Below, piece by piece: positions 16,230-25,364 of a DNA stretch of 45,960 nucleotides. How positions within the stretch are numbered: position 1 is the stretch's first letter; each line of letters opens with the position of its first letter. This DNA comes from Oscillospiraceae bacterium (GTDB lineage: Bacteria; Bacillota; Clostridia; Oscillospirales; Oscillospiraceae): assembly GCA_009782435.1 (NCBI GenBank), contig WRJA01000006.1:1-45960 (forward strand), read 5' to 3'. Made by a program: the position numbers and the translations under genes. The notes below the pieces were generated by a model. That model was not told the DNA's origin and searched no databases. It worked only from the letters and a program-made list of their open reading frames with translations.

Positions 16230-18071
16230 TCAATCGATCCTTTCTTCCAGTCCGGCAACTTCAGGTCGCTCTCGAAACCGTAAAATTACAGCTTTAGCTG
16301 CATTTTTAGGAATAACTCGGCATAATTCCTCAAAACTCGCCGAACGTATGGCCTTCACTGTTTTAAAATGCTTCAGCAAGTCATTCCGCCTGATCTCACC
16401 GATGCCGGGAATGTCGTCCAAGACAGAACCGATTGCGGAGTTTCTTAAGCTTCTGTGGTATTCGACGGCAAAACGATGAGTCTCTTCCTGAATTTTCCCG
16501 ATGAATGAAAAAACAGCGGGGATCCCCGTCAACCCCGTTTCTCGGCCGTCTGTTGAAATAAGAGCTTTCGTTCGATGTTTTTCATCTTTGACCATTCCGA
16601 ATATCGGTATCTTCAGTCCCGTATTTTCAACTGCCTCCGCGGCTGCTTGGATTTGAGCCCTGCCTCCGTCGATCAAAAGAAGCTGAGGTAATTCTGAAAA
16701 CTTTTCATTTCCTTCAAAATAGTTGCTGTAACGTCTTGAAACAGCTTCTTTCATGCTGCGGCAGTCATCTTGCCCTTCTGTTTCTTTTATTTTGAATTTC
16801 CGGTAATCACGTTTTCTTGACTTCCCGTTTACAAATACCGTCATTGCCGCGACAATTCCGAAATCCCCGAGGTTAGAAACATCAAAAGCTTCTATTCTTT
16901 CGGGAAAACAAGCTAAGTCCAATATCTTTCTCAGCCGTTCCAATGTCATTGACCTTCTTTGATCGTCACCTGTCTCTCTGAGCGCCTCTTCTTTTGCATT
17001 AACTGCAGCCGCTTCCGCAAGTTTTTGTTTTTCTCCTTTAAGCGGCATCTCAACACTGATTTTTCGGTCGGATATACGGTTGAGAAACTGCTCCAAGGCT
17101 TCCCTGTCATCCGGTTCGCACGGCATTAATACTGTTTTCGGTACAGTGCCGCGACTTGAATAATACTGACGCACCAATGCCGACACTGCAACAGCGTCTT
17201 CTTCGAGCGGTTCGTCAATAAGTTCACTGTCTTTACCGGCCAATTCGCCGGCAGTATAGTGAAGAACAGAGATGCAGGATTTAACGCCTCGATAATAACC
17301 GACGGCGTCGACATCAGAAAAAACAAGCGCAGTCACGCGCTGATGATCCCGGAGTCCTCTTATTGCTTTTATTCTGTCTCTGATTTCCGCCGCCGATTCA
17401 AACAACAGCCTATCGGCTGCGTCATTCATCCCGGCTTCAAGTTCTTCCGTCAGCTGCCGGATTTTTCCTTCAAAAATCATAAGCGCTTCCCTGACGGTCC
17501 GCCTGTAATCCTCCGCGGATTTGTCTCCTTTGCAATAAGCTGCGCAAACTCCCATGTGGAAATTCAAACACGGTCTCCCGCTGCCGAAGTCTTTCGGGAA
17601 TTTTTTTCCGCATCCGGGCAGTTTCATAGCTTTATTGACCGAATCAATAATTCCTTTTGTGGTATTTCTTCTTCCGTACGGTCCGAAGTATCTCGCACCG
17701 TCGTCGCTTATCTTATTAGCCACAGTAAAACTCGGATAATCGCTTTTGATATCGATTCTGATAAACGGATAGGTCTTATCATCCTTGAGCATGATATTGA
17801 ATCGCGGTTTGTGCCTTTTTATGAGAGAGTTCTCCAAAACCATCGCTTCCAACTCTGAGGATGCGACTATGACGTCAAAATCTGTTGTTTTTGTAATCAT
17901 GGTTTTCGTTTTTATTTCATGCTCGCCGTGAAAATAACCGGAGACCCGATGTTTAAGTCTTTTTGCTTTCCCGACATAAATTACCTCTCCCGAGGTATTT
18001 TTCATTAAATACACTCCCGGTGCCGAGGGAAGTTTATTGGCTTTTTCGCGTAGATCCTCAGGAGTGTTCAT
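16230..18071 (-). CDS. uvrC: UvrC, excinuclease ABC subunit C
   Basis: Dual-incision nuclease of nucleotide excision repair; it cuts on both sides of the lesion after UvrAB loading. The 613 residues show the GIY-YIG nuclease domain (GVYLMKNTSGEVIYVGKAKR, residues 19-38), a UVR UvrB-binding motif near 205-240, the RNase H-like C-terminal nuclease (IEAFDVSNLGDFGIVAAMTV and LLLIDGGRAQIQAA near 480), and a helix-hairpin-helix end (LDDIPGIGEIRRNDLLKHF). The ATG at 18071 follows GGTGAG. HPr's terminator lies just upstream, so uvrC probably starts its own transcript. Confidence 0.98.
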   Translation of the reverse strand: MNTPEDLREKANKLPSAPGVYLMKNTSGEVIYVGKAKRLKHRVSGYFHGEHEIKTKTMITKTTDFDVIVASSELEAMVLENSLIKRHKPRFNIMLKDDKTYPFIRIDIKSDYPSFTVANKISDDGARYFGPYGRRNTTKGIIDSVNKAMKLPGCGKKFPKDFGSGRPCLNFHMGVCAAYCKGDKSAEDYRRTVREALMIFEGKIRQLTEELEAGMNDAADRLLFESAAEIRDRIKAIRGLRDHQRVTALVFSDVDAVGYYRGVKSCISVLHYTAGELAGKDSELIDEPLEEDAVAVSALVRQYYSSRGTVPKTVLMPCEPDDREALEQFLNRISDRKISVEMPLKGEKQKLAEAAAVNAKEEALRETGDDQRRSMTLERLRKILDLACFPERIEAFDVSNLGDFGIVAAMTVFVNGKSRKRDYRKFKIKETEGQDDCRSMKEAVSRRYSNYFEGNEKFSELPQLLLIDGGRAQIQAAAEAVENTGLKIPIFGMVKDEKHRTKALISTDGRETGLTGIPAVFSFIGKIQEETHRFAVEYHRSLRNSAIGSVLDDIPGIGEIRRNDLLKHFKTVKAIRSASFEELCRVIPKNAAKAVILRFRERPEVAGLEERID

Positions 18072-18093
18072 AAAAGCTCACCCGATCACTGCT

Positions 18094-18124
18094 GTATTTT
18101 TTCCGGCCGGCGGGGATTTGTCAA
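18094..18124 (-). promoter_or_regulatory. Possible promoter of the uvrC unit
   Basis: A perfect TTGACA (18124-18119, minus) sits immediately after the T run of the HPr terminator. The -10 region at 17-19 bases is A-rich but poor (AAAATA or AAATAC), so the assignment is tentative. Confidence 0.35.
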
Positions 18125-18152
18125 AAAAAAGAGCGTGCATATATACACGCCC
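18123..18152 (-). terminator. Intrinsic terminator after the HPr gene
   Basis: On the minus strand GGGCGTG and CACGCTC pair around an alternating TA loop and are followed by eight T. It lies 25 bases past the HPr stop codon. Confidence 0.8.
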
Positions 18153-18176
18153 TTTACCTGTTAAGTCTGCTGACGA

Positions 18177-18440
18177 TTATTCCGAAAAGTCAGAAGCGAT
18201 AAGATCGATCAGAGTTTGCGCGGCGTTATTCTCATCCGACCCGTCGGCAATTATTTTTATTGTCGTACCTTTAACTATCCCCAAAGACAAAACGCCGAGC
18301 AGACTCTTGGCGTTTACCTTCCGGTCGTCTTTTTCTATCCAAATGCTGCTTTTAAATTCATTGGCTTTTTGGATAAAGAAAGTCGCGGGTCTGGCGTGAA
18401 GCCCGACTTGATTGTTAATGACCGCTTCTTTGGTAATCAT
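18177..18440 (-). CDS. ptsH: HPr family phosphocarrier protein
   Basis: Small phosphotransferase-system carrier, 87 residues, of the HPr fold. The active-site loop is intact (GLHARPATFF, His15 equivalent), and the regulatory serine region is present as KSLLGVLSLGIVKG (Ser46 equivalent), so it could serve both sugar phosphotransfer and HPr-kinase/CcpA signalling. Presence of the histidine argues against the Crh paralogue. No EI or EII gene is in the window. It stands alone with its own promoter (18487-18515) and terminator (18123-18152). The ATG follows AAAGGAG. Confidence 0.95.
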   Translation of the reverse strand: MITKEAVINNQVGLHARPATFFIQKANEFKSSIWIEKDDRKVNAKSLLGVLSLGIVKGTTIKIIADGSDENNAAQTLIDLIASDFSE

Positions 18441-18486
18441 AGCCTATACTCCTTTGACGATTCTGATATATCGCCCGATTATTTGC

Positions 18487-18515
18487 ATTTTATCAAATAC
18501 GCCCGTTAACGTCAA
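18487..18515 (-). promoter_or_regulatory. Promoter of the HPr gene
   Basis: On the minus strand TTGACG (18515-18510), a 17-base spacer and TAAAAT (18492-18487), about 45 bases before the ATG. Both boxes match the consensus at 5 of 6 positions. Confidence 0.75.
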
Positions 18516-18581
18516 TAAATTTCCGTTTTTTTCCGTTTTTCGGTGTTTTGCACATTTGCAGCCGCGGCTTGCGTTAATACT

Positions 18582-20972
18582 TTAATTCAGTTCAACCACC
18601 GTAACTCCTGTTTCGCCTTCACCGTAGCGCCCGGCTCTGAAATTTTTGACCTGCGAGTTAGTTTTAAGCGCTTTTTGCACGGCTTTTCTCAGCGCCCCGG
18701 TACCTTTTCCGTGTATCACTGTAATCGTATTAAGTTTTCCCAAAACCGCATTGTCGATAAATCGCTCCATGAGCGGGATAGCTTCATCCGAGGTCATTCC
18801 GCGCATATCTATCTCAGCCGGGTAAGCGTCGTTCAAAAACCGCGCGTTATTTCGGGGCGTGTTTTTGTCTGCAGCGGCTTCGCTTCGGTCTTCAATAAGG
18901 AACAACTCATCCTCTTTCAGAGAAAGATTAATAATGCCCGCCCTGAGATCAACGGTTCCGTCACCGGAAACTGACAGCACAGTCGCTTTAATACCCATCG
19001 AGACGATCTCAGCTGTATCGCCCGCTTTCAGCGGACGGGCGGATTTTTTCCCCGGCGCTTTTACTTCACTCAAGAGAGAATGTCTGTCCTCCGCTGAATT
19101 CAGTCTTCTCAGAAGGCCGGCGCGAGCCTCATTGACGCGGTTATGATCCTCCTCTTCTGCATGATGTTTTCGCATATTGTCAAGTTCCTTAAAAACATAT
19201 TCCGCTTCTGTTCGGGCGTCATTCAGTATCTCAGCTGCTTCTCTGCAAGCCTCCTCACGGGTCTTTTTCAATTTTTCAGCCATTTCTGCCCGGAATTGTT
19301 CAGCCGCGTTTGCATTTTCTTTTGCTTCGATCAGTTTTTTTTCTGTTTCAAGCGCGTCTTCATCCATCTTTCGCCTCTGATGCTCAAGTTTTTCCATCAG
19401 GTCTTCAAATCCTACAGTTTCAGCGCTGAGGCGGCTTGCAGCGTCTTCGATTATCTTCTTCGGCAGGCCCAACCTCTCGGAAATCGCAAAGGCGTTTGAT
19501 TTGCCCGGTATCCCCATAAGCAATCTGTATGTCGGTTTGAGAGTTTCCGCATCGAACTCGCATGAGGCGTTTTGAACTCCCTGAGCGGTCGATGCATATA
19601 TTTTGAGCTCTCCGTAGTGCGTAGTCGCCGCTATATAAGCTCCTGCGCTGCGGGCTTGCTCAATTACGGCGACAGCAAGCGCCGCTCCCTCCGCAGGATC
19701 TGTCCCGGCGCCCAATTCATCAAACAAGAGGAGGCAGTTTCCGGAGTTTTCTTTCAGTATCCGTACGATATTCGTCATATGTGATGAAAACGTAGATAAT
19801 GACTGTTCGATGCTCTGCTCATCGCCGATATCGGCAAAAACTCCTTTATATACCGGAATGCTGCTGCCGGTTTCCGCCGGAATATGCAATCCGCAAAGCG
19901 CCATAAGGCAGAGGAGCCCCATTGTTTTGAGAACAACGGTTTTACCTCCCGTATTCGGTCCGGTAATGACCAATGTATCATATTCCCCGCCCAATTCCGT
20001 GTCTGTCGGTACGGCAGCGGCGGGGTCTAACAAGGGATGTCTCGCTTTTATTAATTTTAAAACACTGCCGGAGAGCTCCGGTTCGATACAACGAAGTTTT
20101 GCGCTGAGTTTAGCTTTGGCAAAGACGACGTCCAATGCGACGAGCAAGTTGAAATCACGCGTCAAATCATCCGCTTTTTCAGCGCAGTCCGATGAAAGCT
20201 CCATAAGTATTCTTTCAATTTCCCTTTTTTCCCTGACAAGAAGTTCACGCAATTCATTATTTGCCTTAACTGCGGCCATAGGTTCAATAAACAGTGTCGC
20301 CCCGGACGCGGAAACATCATGTACCAATCCCGGTACAATATTTTTGTATTCCGCTTTAACCGGAACCACATACCGTTCCGAGCGCGTAGTAATAATAGGT
20401 TCCTGAAGTGCTTTCGTGTATGCCGGCGAAGTTATTATTTTTTGCAGCGCATCACGCGCTTTTACATTGGCGGCGCGCATATACCGTCTGATATCCGATA
20501 GTTCAGCGCTTGCGGAATCCGCTACTTCATCCTCTCCCGGCAAGGATTTGATTATTTTTTCTTCTAAAAATTTGTTTGTCGTCAAAGAAGCAAAAAGAAA
20601 ATCCAATGTGTTTCCGGCGCTCTTGTCGCCTTCGGCATACGATTTTGCCGTTCTCGCCGCATTCAGCACTGCAGCCGTGTCAAGCAACTCGCGTATACTT
20701 AAAACACCGCCCAAGCCGGCCCTTCCCAAGGCCGGGCGTATATCTTTTATTCCGGTAAAAGCGGGACTTCCTTTGATATCAAGCATCATTTTTGCAGCGG
20801 TCGTCTCTTTTTGCCTCTCCGCCGCTTCTGATATTTCGCCGCCGGGGAACAATAACAAAGCTTTTTCTTTCGCCGGTTCGCAAACCGCTTCCGCTGCGAG
20901 CATATTCAGAACGGAATGCAGTTCCAAAATACCGGCAGATTTTTTATAAAGGTCTGATCTGCTTTCACTCAT
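18582..20972 (-). CDS. mutS2: MutS2, endonuclease/ribosome-rescue ATPase with Smr domain
   Basis: MutS-family ATPase lacking the mismatch-recognition domain. MutS2 proteins are linked to suppression of recombination and, in Bacillus, to splitting collided ribosomes. The 796 residues show the core/clamp helices (ISREL-type LSIRELLDTAAVL near 94), Walker A GPNTGGKTVVLKT near 337, Walker B LLLFDELGAGTDPAEGA near 415, a long coiled coil at about 520-640, a KOW-like segment (LKAGDTAEIVSMG), and a C-terminal Smr nuclease domain with DMRGMTSDEA and HGKGTGALR. Length is standard. Last gene of the capA-to-mutS2 run, 60 bases behind recO. Confidence 0.97.
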   Translation of the reverse strand: MSESRSDLYKKSAGILELHSVLNMLAAEAVCEPAKEKALLLFPGGEISEAAERQKETTAAKMMLDIKGSPAFTGIKDIRPALGRAGLGGVLSIRELLDTAAVLNAARTAKSYAEGDKSAGNTLDFLFASLTTNKFLEEKIIKSLPGEDEVADSASAELSDIRRYMRAANVKARDALQKIITSPAYTKALQEPIITTRSERYVVPVKAEYKNIVPGLVHDVSASGATLFIEPMAAVKANNELRELLVREKREIERILMELSSDCAEKADDLTRDFNLLVALDVVFAKAKLSAKLRCIEPELSGSVLKLIKARHPLLDPAAAVPTDTELGGEYDTLVITGPNTGGKTVVLKTMGLLCLMALCGLHIPAETGSSIPVYKGVFADIGDEQSIEQSLSTFSSHMTNIVRILKENSGNCLLLFDELGAGTDPAEGAALAVAVIEQARSAGAYIAATTHYGELKIYASTAQGVQNASCEFDAETLKPTYRLLMGIPGKSNAFAISERLGLPKKIIEDAASRLSAETVGFEDLMEKLEHQRRKMDEDALETEKKLIEAKENANAAEQFRAEMAEKLKKTREEACREAAEILNDARTEAEYVFKELDNMRKHHAEEEDHNRVNEARAGLLRRLNSAEDRHSLLSEVKAPGKKSARPLKAGDTAEIVSMGIKATVLSVSGDGTVDLRAGIINLSLKEDELFLIEDRSEAAADKNTPRNNARFLNDAYPAEIDMRGMTSDEAIPLMERFIDNAVLGKLNTITVIHGKGTGALRKAVQKALKTNSQVKNFRAGRYGEGETGVTVVELN

Positions 20973-21033
20973 AACCGGCGTATCCTCCGTTCCGCGCCGG
21001 AAACGGTATCCGGCGGTAATAATGCGTTTTTCT

Positions 21034-21777
21034 TTATTTTACTGATTTCCAATATTTTAAAGTATCAAACATACGCTCCGACTGGGCGAGCGCATATGCT
21101 TCGCAAAGGGAATGCATCCGAGTCTTTGCTTCCCCTTCAATAAAAAAAGAAAAAACCTTCTTCGGTTCGGAATATACGATATACCTTAAAGCATTAAGCG
21201 AAGCGTCGCAAATCGGCAATACTCTTTCTCCTGTTTCACGCAGGCAAGTCTTGCACCTGAGACCTCCTCCGTCCGCAGAAAAATGAAGTTCAGTTGACAT
21301 TTTTTCTCCGCATACTGAGCAACCTTCCAAAAAAGGCTCGTAACCTGACAGGCACATGAGCCGCATTTCAAACACGGCTTTTATATGCCCCGGCTCATAG
21401 AGTTTTCTGCTCAACGCAAACAAACTGTTTAGGCCCAAATTCAGTATTTCGACACCGGGGCTGTCTTCATCGGCAGCCGAATCGAGCATTTCGGCAAAAT
21501 ATGAGCCGAGAGCCAAATATGACAAATCTTCGCGCAACCCGAGAAATTGCTCCGTCGTAACGGCTTCATTCAACTGCCATCGGCCCTTATTCCCGAAAAG
21601 GGTCACCTCCGAAAAAGTCAAAAACTCAGTGGCTGCGGCGAATTTGCTGCCCTTTCGCAAAGCGCCTTTGGCGCATACGCTGAGCTTGCCTTCATCTTCG
21701 GTAAGTACGGTGAGCATCTTGTCCGCTTCTTTAAATTTTACTTCCCTCAATATAAGGGCTCGTGTGTTCAGAAACAT
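21034..21777 (-). CDS. recO: RecO, DNA repair mediator
   Basis: Recombination mediator that, with RecR, loads RecA on SSB-coated DNA. It has an N-terminal OB fold (NTRALILREVKFKEADKMLT), a helical C-terminal domain and a zinc-finger-like CSVCGEK with a later CKTC, giving the four cysteines found in many Firmicutes RecO proteins. I start it at ATG 21777 (MFLNTRALI): GAGGG precedes it by seven bases and homologues begin here. A longer frame to 21843 overlaps the end of era but adds residues unlike the family. 247 residues. Confidence 0.93.
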   Translation of the reverse strand: MFLNTRALILREVKFKEADKMLTVLTEDEGKLSVCAKGALRKGSKFAAATEFLTFSEVTLFGNKGRWQLNEAVTTEQFLGLREDLSYLALGSYFAEMLDSAADEDSPGVEILNLGLNSLFALSRKLYEPGHIKAVFEMRLMCLSGYEPFLEGCSVCGEKMSTELHFSADGGGLRCKTCLRETGERVLPICDASLNALRYIVYSEPKKVFSFFIEGEAKTRMHSLCEAYALAQSERMFDTLKYWKSVK

Positions 21778-21799
21778 TACGCAACCCTCGCGTCCGGAC

Positions 21800-22687
21800 T
21801 CATTCTCCAAAACCGAAACTTCGCAAAATCGTTTTGCTGTCACGCCAGTTTTCTTTGACCTTTACATGAGTCTGCAGAAATACTTTCGCTCCTGTAAATG
21901 ACTCTATTTCGCAGCGCGCGAGTTCACCCGCCCTTTTTAATACAGCGCCGTTTTTTCCGATAATGATTCCTTTATGGCTTCGTTTTTCACAGTAAATCAT
22001 TATGCTTAAATCAATGATCCCGTTTTCGCGTTCCGAAAACCCGGAAATCTCTGTCGCTATCCCGTGCGGCACTTCCTTATCAAGGCAATACAGAAGCTTT
22101 TCACGAAGGATCTCGGCAAACAACCGGCTTTCCGGCTGATCGGTTATCATACCGTCCGGAAATAAAGGCGGTCCTTCTTCGGCAAATTTTTCAAGTTCAC
22201 TTTTCAATACGTCGATACCGTCTTTCCTTTTCGCCGATATCGGCACTACAGCGCTCCACTCATATATAGCGGAATACGACTCTATTACCGGCAACAACGC
22301 TTCTTTCCGAACGGTATCAATTTTGTTAACAGCCAATACACAGGGGATCTTGCTTTCCGAAATTTTAACAATGAGTTCTTTTTCACGTTCTCCGGGTTCT
22401 GTGCCGGGTTCAATAAGAAAAACAACGCCGTCCGCTCCGGTAATGCTCCTTCTTACGACACTGAGCATATATTCTCCCAAAACGGTACGCGCTTTATGGA
22501 ATCCCGGAGTGTCGATCAAAACAAACTGTGTCTCATCTGTATTGGCCACTCCCATTATCCGTGTCCTCGTCGTCTGCGGTTTGGGAGTTACTATCGCCAC
22601 CTTTTCTCCGACAAGTGTATTAACAAGAGTTGATTTTCCCGCATTCGGAGGACCGGTTACCGCGATCACGGCTGTTTTACAGATCAT
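21800..22687 (-). CDS. era: Era, ribosome-assembly GTPase
   Basis: Essential GTPase that binds the 3' end of 16S rRNA during 30S maturation. G motifs are complete: GPPNAGKSTLVN (G1, near 10), TTRTR (G2), DTPGFHKA (G3), NKID (G4) and ISAKRKDGID (G5). The C-terminal KH domain contains GIIIGKNGAVLKR. 295 residues, standard. It sits between ybeY (33 bases) and recO (22 bases), an arrangement known from many Firmicutes. Confidence 0.98.
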   Translation of the reverse strand: MICKTAVIAVTGPPNAGKSTLVNTLVGEKVAIVTPKPQTTRTRIMGVANTDETQFVLIDTPGFHKARTVLGEYMLSVVRRSITGADGVVFLIEPGTEPGEREKELIVKISESKIPCVLAVNKIDTVRKEALLPVIESYSAIYEWSAVVPISAKRKDGIDVLKSELEKFAEEGPPLFPDGMITDQPESRLFAEILREKLLYCLDKEVPHGIATEISGFSERENGIIDLSIMIYCEKRSHKGIIIGKNGAVLKRAGELARCEIESFTGAKVFLQTHVKVKENWRDSKTILRSFGFGE

Positions 22688-22720
22688 TATATTTCCTCCG
22701 CTTATTACTGCAATACATAT

Positions 22721-23206
22721 TCATAAATCAAGTTTTTGCATTATTCTCTCTTCCGCCTCGCGCATTTGACGTTTTCCTTCCCCCTCATCCGTATGATCAT
22801 ATCCCAAAAGATGCAATACGGAATGCACGATCAGATATGAGAGTTCTTTTTGCGTGCCGTGGCCTATTTGCTTGGCCTGCGATCTGACCATATCGAGAGA
22901 AACCGCTATATCCCCGAGAGCTATCCTTCCGCTTCCCTGTTCTTTAGCGCAATCCGCTGTGTCAAAAGCCCCGGGCTTCAATTCAAAGCGCGGGAATGAT
23001 AAAACGTCCGTAGATTTGTCTTCGCCGCGAAACTCTTTATTAAGTCTGCGTATCCCGGCGTTATCCGTAAAAAGCACAGATATTTCCGAAGGTTCCGTAA
23101 CGGCATTTTCAAGCAGAGCTGTTAATATAGCGTGCTTTGCGGTTTTTTTTGTTTTGAATACACCGAACCCCGCGCGGGTGTAAACAAAGTATATTTTGTG
23201 GCTCAT
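22721..23206 (-). CDS. ybeY: YbeY, rRNA maturation endoribonuclease
   Basis: Zinc-dependent RNase involved in 16S rRNA 3'-end processing and ribosome quality control. The zinc motif is intact: HSVLHLLGYDHTDEGE near 128 (three histidines). The segment FRGEDKSTDVLSFP is the second family signature. 161 residues, within the normal range. Its start overlaps the phoH stop (ATGA), so the two are coupled. Confidence 0.97.
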   Translation of the reverse strand: MSHKIYFVYTRAGFGVFKTKKTAKHAILTALLENAVTEPSEISVLFTDNAGIRRLNKEFRGEDKSTDVLSFPRFELKPGAFDTADCAKEQGSGRIALGDIAVSLDMVRSQAKQIGHGTQKELSYLIVHSVLHLLGYDHTDEGEGKRQMREAEERIMQKLDL

Positions 23207-24195
23207 TTTGTTTTTCTCCCGGTCGCTTTTCGCACGACTTTACTCTTTTCCTCAGATTTGCCGTAGGCTTCTATTATCTTTTGGACCAAAGCGTGCCGCA
23301 CCACATCAGCCCCCGTAAGCCTGCATAATGCAATATCATCTATCCCGACCAATATTTTTAAGGCGTCTTTCAATCCGCTCACTTTTTCCGGAGGAAGATC
23401 AGTCTGCGTGACATCACCGGTAATAACGGCTATAGAGCCGAAGCCTATCCGGGTCAAGAACATTTTCATTTGTTCCCTTGATGTATTTTGAGCTTCATCC
23501 AGTATAATAAAGCTGTCGTCAAGCGTCCTGCCTCGCATATAAGCTAAAGGAGCCACTTCAATACTGCCGTGTTCCAAATATTTGTTGTATGTTTCAGCTC
23601 CCAACATATCGAACAATGCGTCGTACAGCGGCCTGAGATAAGGGTCTACTTTGCTGTGAAGATCGCCCGGGAGGAAACCGAGCCTCTCACCGGCTTCGAT
23701 AGCCGGTCTTGTCAGGATTATTCGGCTGACTTTTTTCCCTTTGAAAGCCGCAACGGCGGCAGCAACCGCCAAATAGGTTTTTCCGGTGCCGGCAGGCCCT
23801 ACGGCGACAGTAACGGTGTTTTTCATCATGGCTTCCGTATATGCTTTTTGCCCGAGAGTCTTTGCTTTTATCGGTTTGCCTTTCGCGGTCACACAGATGA
23901 TATCCCCGGCTAAGCGGCTGATTTTCGATTCTTTTCCCTCGGAAATCATATTGATCACATAACTGACTATTTGCGGATCGATACTCTCCCCTTTAGCCGC
24001 TAAAGTCAGGAGACCTTCTATAGACTTTTCCGCGAGAAGCACATTCTTTGCCTCTCCGGTTATTTTAAGCTCAGAGTCGCGGTTAGTGACCTTAGCTCCT
24101 GTTTCGGACTCAATAATCCGCAGATTGCGATCAAAAGAACCGAATATGCTGACTATATGCTCCGCTTCGTCAACAGTCATCGTTCGTTCCGCCAT
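23203..24195 (-). CDS. PhoH-like ATPase (PhoL type)
   Basis: Cytoplasmic P-loop ATPase/RNA helicase-like protein that almost always neighbours ybeY and is thought to act in RNA or ribosome metabolism. Motifs: GSFDRNLRIIESETG with a KH-like N-terminal part, Walker A VGPAGTGKTYLAVAAAV near 128, LTRPAIEAGERLGFLPGD, and Walker B SFIILDEAQNTSREQMKMFL, then GDVTQTDLP. I start at ATG 24195 (MAERTMTVDEAEH), preceded by AAGGAAG. The longest frame opens at a GTG at 24243, directly against the chrA stop, and adds 16 residues with no family match. 330 residues. Confidence 0.95.
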   Translation of the reverse strand: MAERTMTVDEAEHIVSIFGSFDRNLRIIESETGAKVTNRDSELKITGEAKNVLLAEKSIEGLLTLAAKGESIDPQIVSYVINMISEGKESKISRLAGDIICVTAKGKPIKAKTLGQKAYTEAMMKNTVTVAVGPAGTGKTYLAVAAAVAAFKGKKVSRIILTRPAIEAGERLGFLPGDLHSKVDPYLRPLYDALFDMLGAETYNKYLEHGSIEVAPLAYMRGRTLDDSFIILDEAQNTSREQMKMFLTRIGFGSIAVITGDVTQTDLPPEKVSGLKDALKILVGIDDIALCRLTGADVVRHALVQKIIEAYGKSEEKSKVVRKATGRKTK

Positions 24196-24243
24196 ATCAT
24201 TCGTCTTCCTTTCACGGGCAGCGACCCTGTTGTTTTTCGGCAC

Positions 24244-24825
24244 TCAAATGCCCATTCTGCCGAAAACTATCCCGACGACCGCCGAAAACGCTATAAAAAA
24301 CACCGGGTGCAGTTTTTTTATATGTCTCATATTTGTCAACAAAAGAATAAAACCCGCAAAAAATACATATTTCCACTCAAACATATCCGATATCCGGTTC
24401 GCGGCTCTGTATTCGGGCGGGATAGTCAGCGCTTGAATGATCAGCAACAAACAAACCGACGATATGAGAGCCGCGGAAGCAGGACGCAGACCGTAAAAAG
24501 CAGCTTCTGTGCCCGAACTGTTTCTGAACTTATCCAATACCATCGAAACAATGAGAATCACTATAACAGACGGCGCAATAAGTCCCAATACAGAAGCGAT
24601 AGCGCCGCCGGCGCCGCCGGTCAAATAACCGGTATATACGGACATATTTGCGCCGAAAGGTCCGGGAACGGTTTCGGACACGGCTATCATATCAGCAATT
24701 TCTGCAGCAGTGATCCACTCGAGTCTGTCCGACATATCGTAAATAAAAGGTAATGTGGCAAGTCCTCCGCCTATGGCGAACAGCCCCGCCTTAAAGAATT
24801 CAAAAAACAGACGCAAATATATCAT
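24244..24825 (-). CDS. Chromate transporter family protein, second half-size subunit (ChrA/CHR)
   Basis: 193-residue membrane protein of the CHR family, which in Firmicutes usually occurs as two adjacent half-size proteins. The N-terminal signature is present: FEFFKAGLFAIGGGLATLPF, followed by VSETVPGPFGANMSVYTGYL with the conserved PGP. About five to six hydrophobic segments follow. The start at 24825 overlaps the stop of its partner (ATGA); a longer open frame to 25251 lies over the partner gene and is not real. The substrate (chromate, sulfate or another anion) is unproven for such pairs. Confidence 0.92.
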   Translation of the reverse strand: MIYLRLFFEFFKAGLFAIGGGLATLPFIYDMSDRLEWITAAEIADMIAVSETVPGPFGANMSVYTGYLTGGAGGAIASVLGLIAPSVIVILIVSMVLDKFRNSSGTEAAFYGLRPASAALISSVCLLLIIQALTIPPEYRAANRISDMFEWKYVFFAGFILLLTNMRHIKKLHPVFFIAFSAVVGIVFGRMGI

Positions 24826-25364
24826 TTCCGACGCGCCTTTACACTCTTGATCGCAATACCTGCCAAAGCGGCCGCAGGTATATAGCAAACAGGCGAAACA
24901 GGTATGAATATCGCTCCCGACAGTACCAGTAAAAATATTACAAACGCAGATTTGTCTTTTACCGAGCTTTTGAAAAGTTTTATGACAGTATTCAGGATCA
25001 GCACGCATACGCAAGCTCTGACGCCGGCAAAAGCATCTTGTACGACCGGGATCGCGGAAAGATTTTTCAAAAGCGCAGCTGTCGCGGTTATTATCAAAAC
25101 CGAAGGAAACACTACTCCCAACGTTGCCGATATCCCTCCGGGAACGCCTTTTTGCTTTTTCCCGACATATGTCGCCGTATTTACGGCAATCGCGCCGGGC
25201 GTACACTGGCTCAAAGCATAATAATCCGCCAGTTCTTCCTCGGTAGTCCATCTTTTTTTCTCGGCGATCTCACGTTGAAGCAGCGGGAGCATGGCGTAAC
25301 CTCCGCCGAAACTTCCGACGCTGACCTTGGCAAAAGCAAAAAATAACTCGAGCAGTTTTCTCAT
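24822..25364 (-). CDS. Chromate transporter family protein, first half-size subunit (ChrA/CHR)
   Basis: 180-residue partner of the next gene. It shows the matching CHR N-terminal block FAFAKVSVGSFGGGYAMLPL, then ALSQCTPGAIAVNTATYVGK, with the PGAIA motif and GG residues in the place seen in CHR proteins, and about five membrane segments. Its ATG overlaps the capA stop and its stop overlaps the second subunit's ATG, so all three are translated in a chain. The antiparallel two-subunit arrangement is inferred from the family. Confidence 0.92.
   Translation of the reverse strand: MRKLLELFFAFAKVSVGSFGGGYAMLPLLQREIAEKKRWTTEEELADYYALSQCTPGAIAVNTATYVGKKQKGVPGGISATLGVVFPSVLIITATAALLKNLSAIPVVQDAFAGVRACVCVLILNTVIKLFKSSVKDKSAFVIFLLVLSGAIFIPVSPVCYIPAAALAGIAIKSVKARRK

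Noticed and set aside
24826-25251. 5' extension of the second chromate-transporter gene to 335 residues
   Set aside because: The extra part overlaps the first subunit in another frame and has no membrane or CHR pattern; the start at 24825 has the ATGA overlap.
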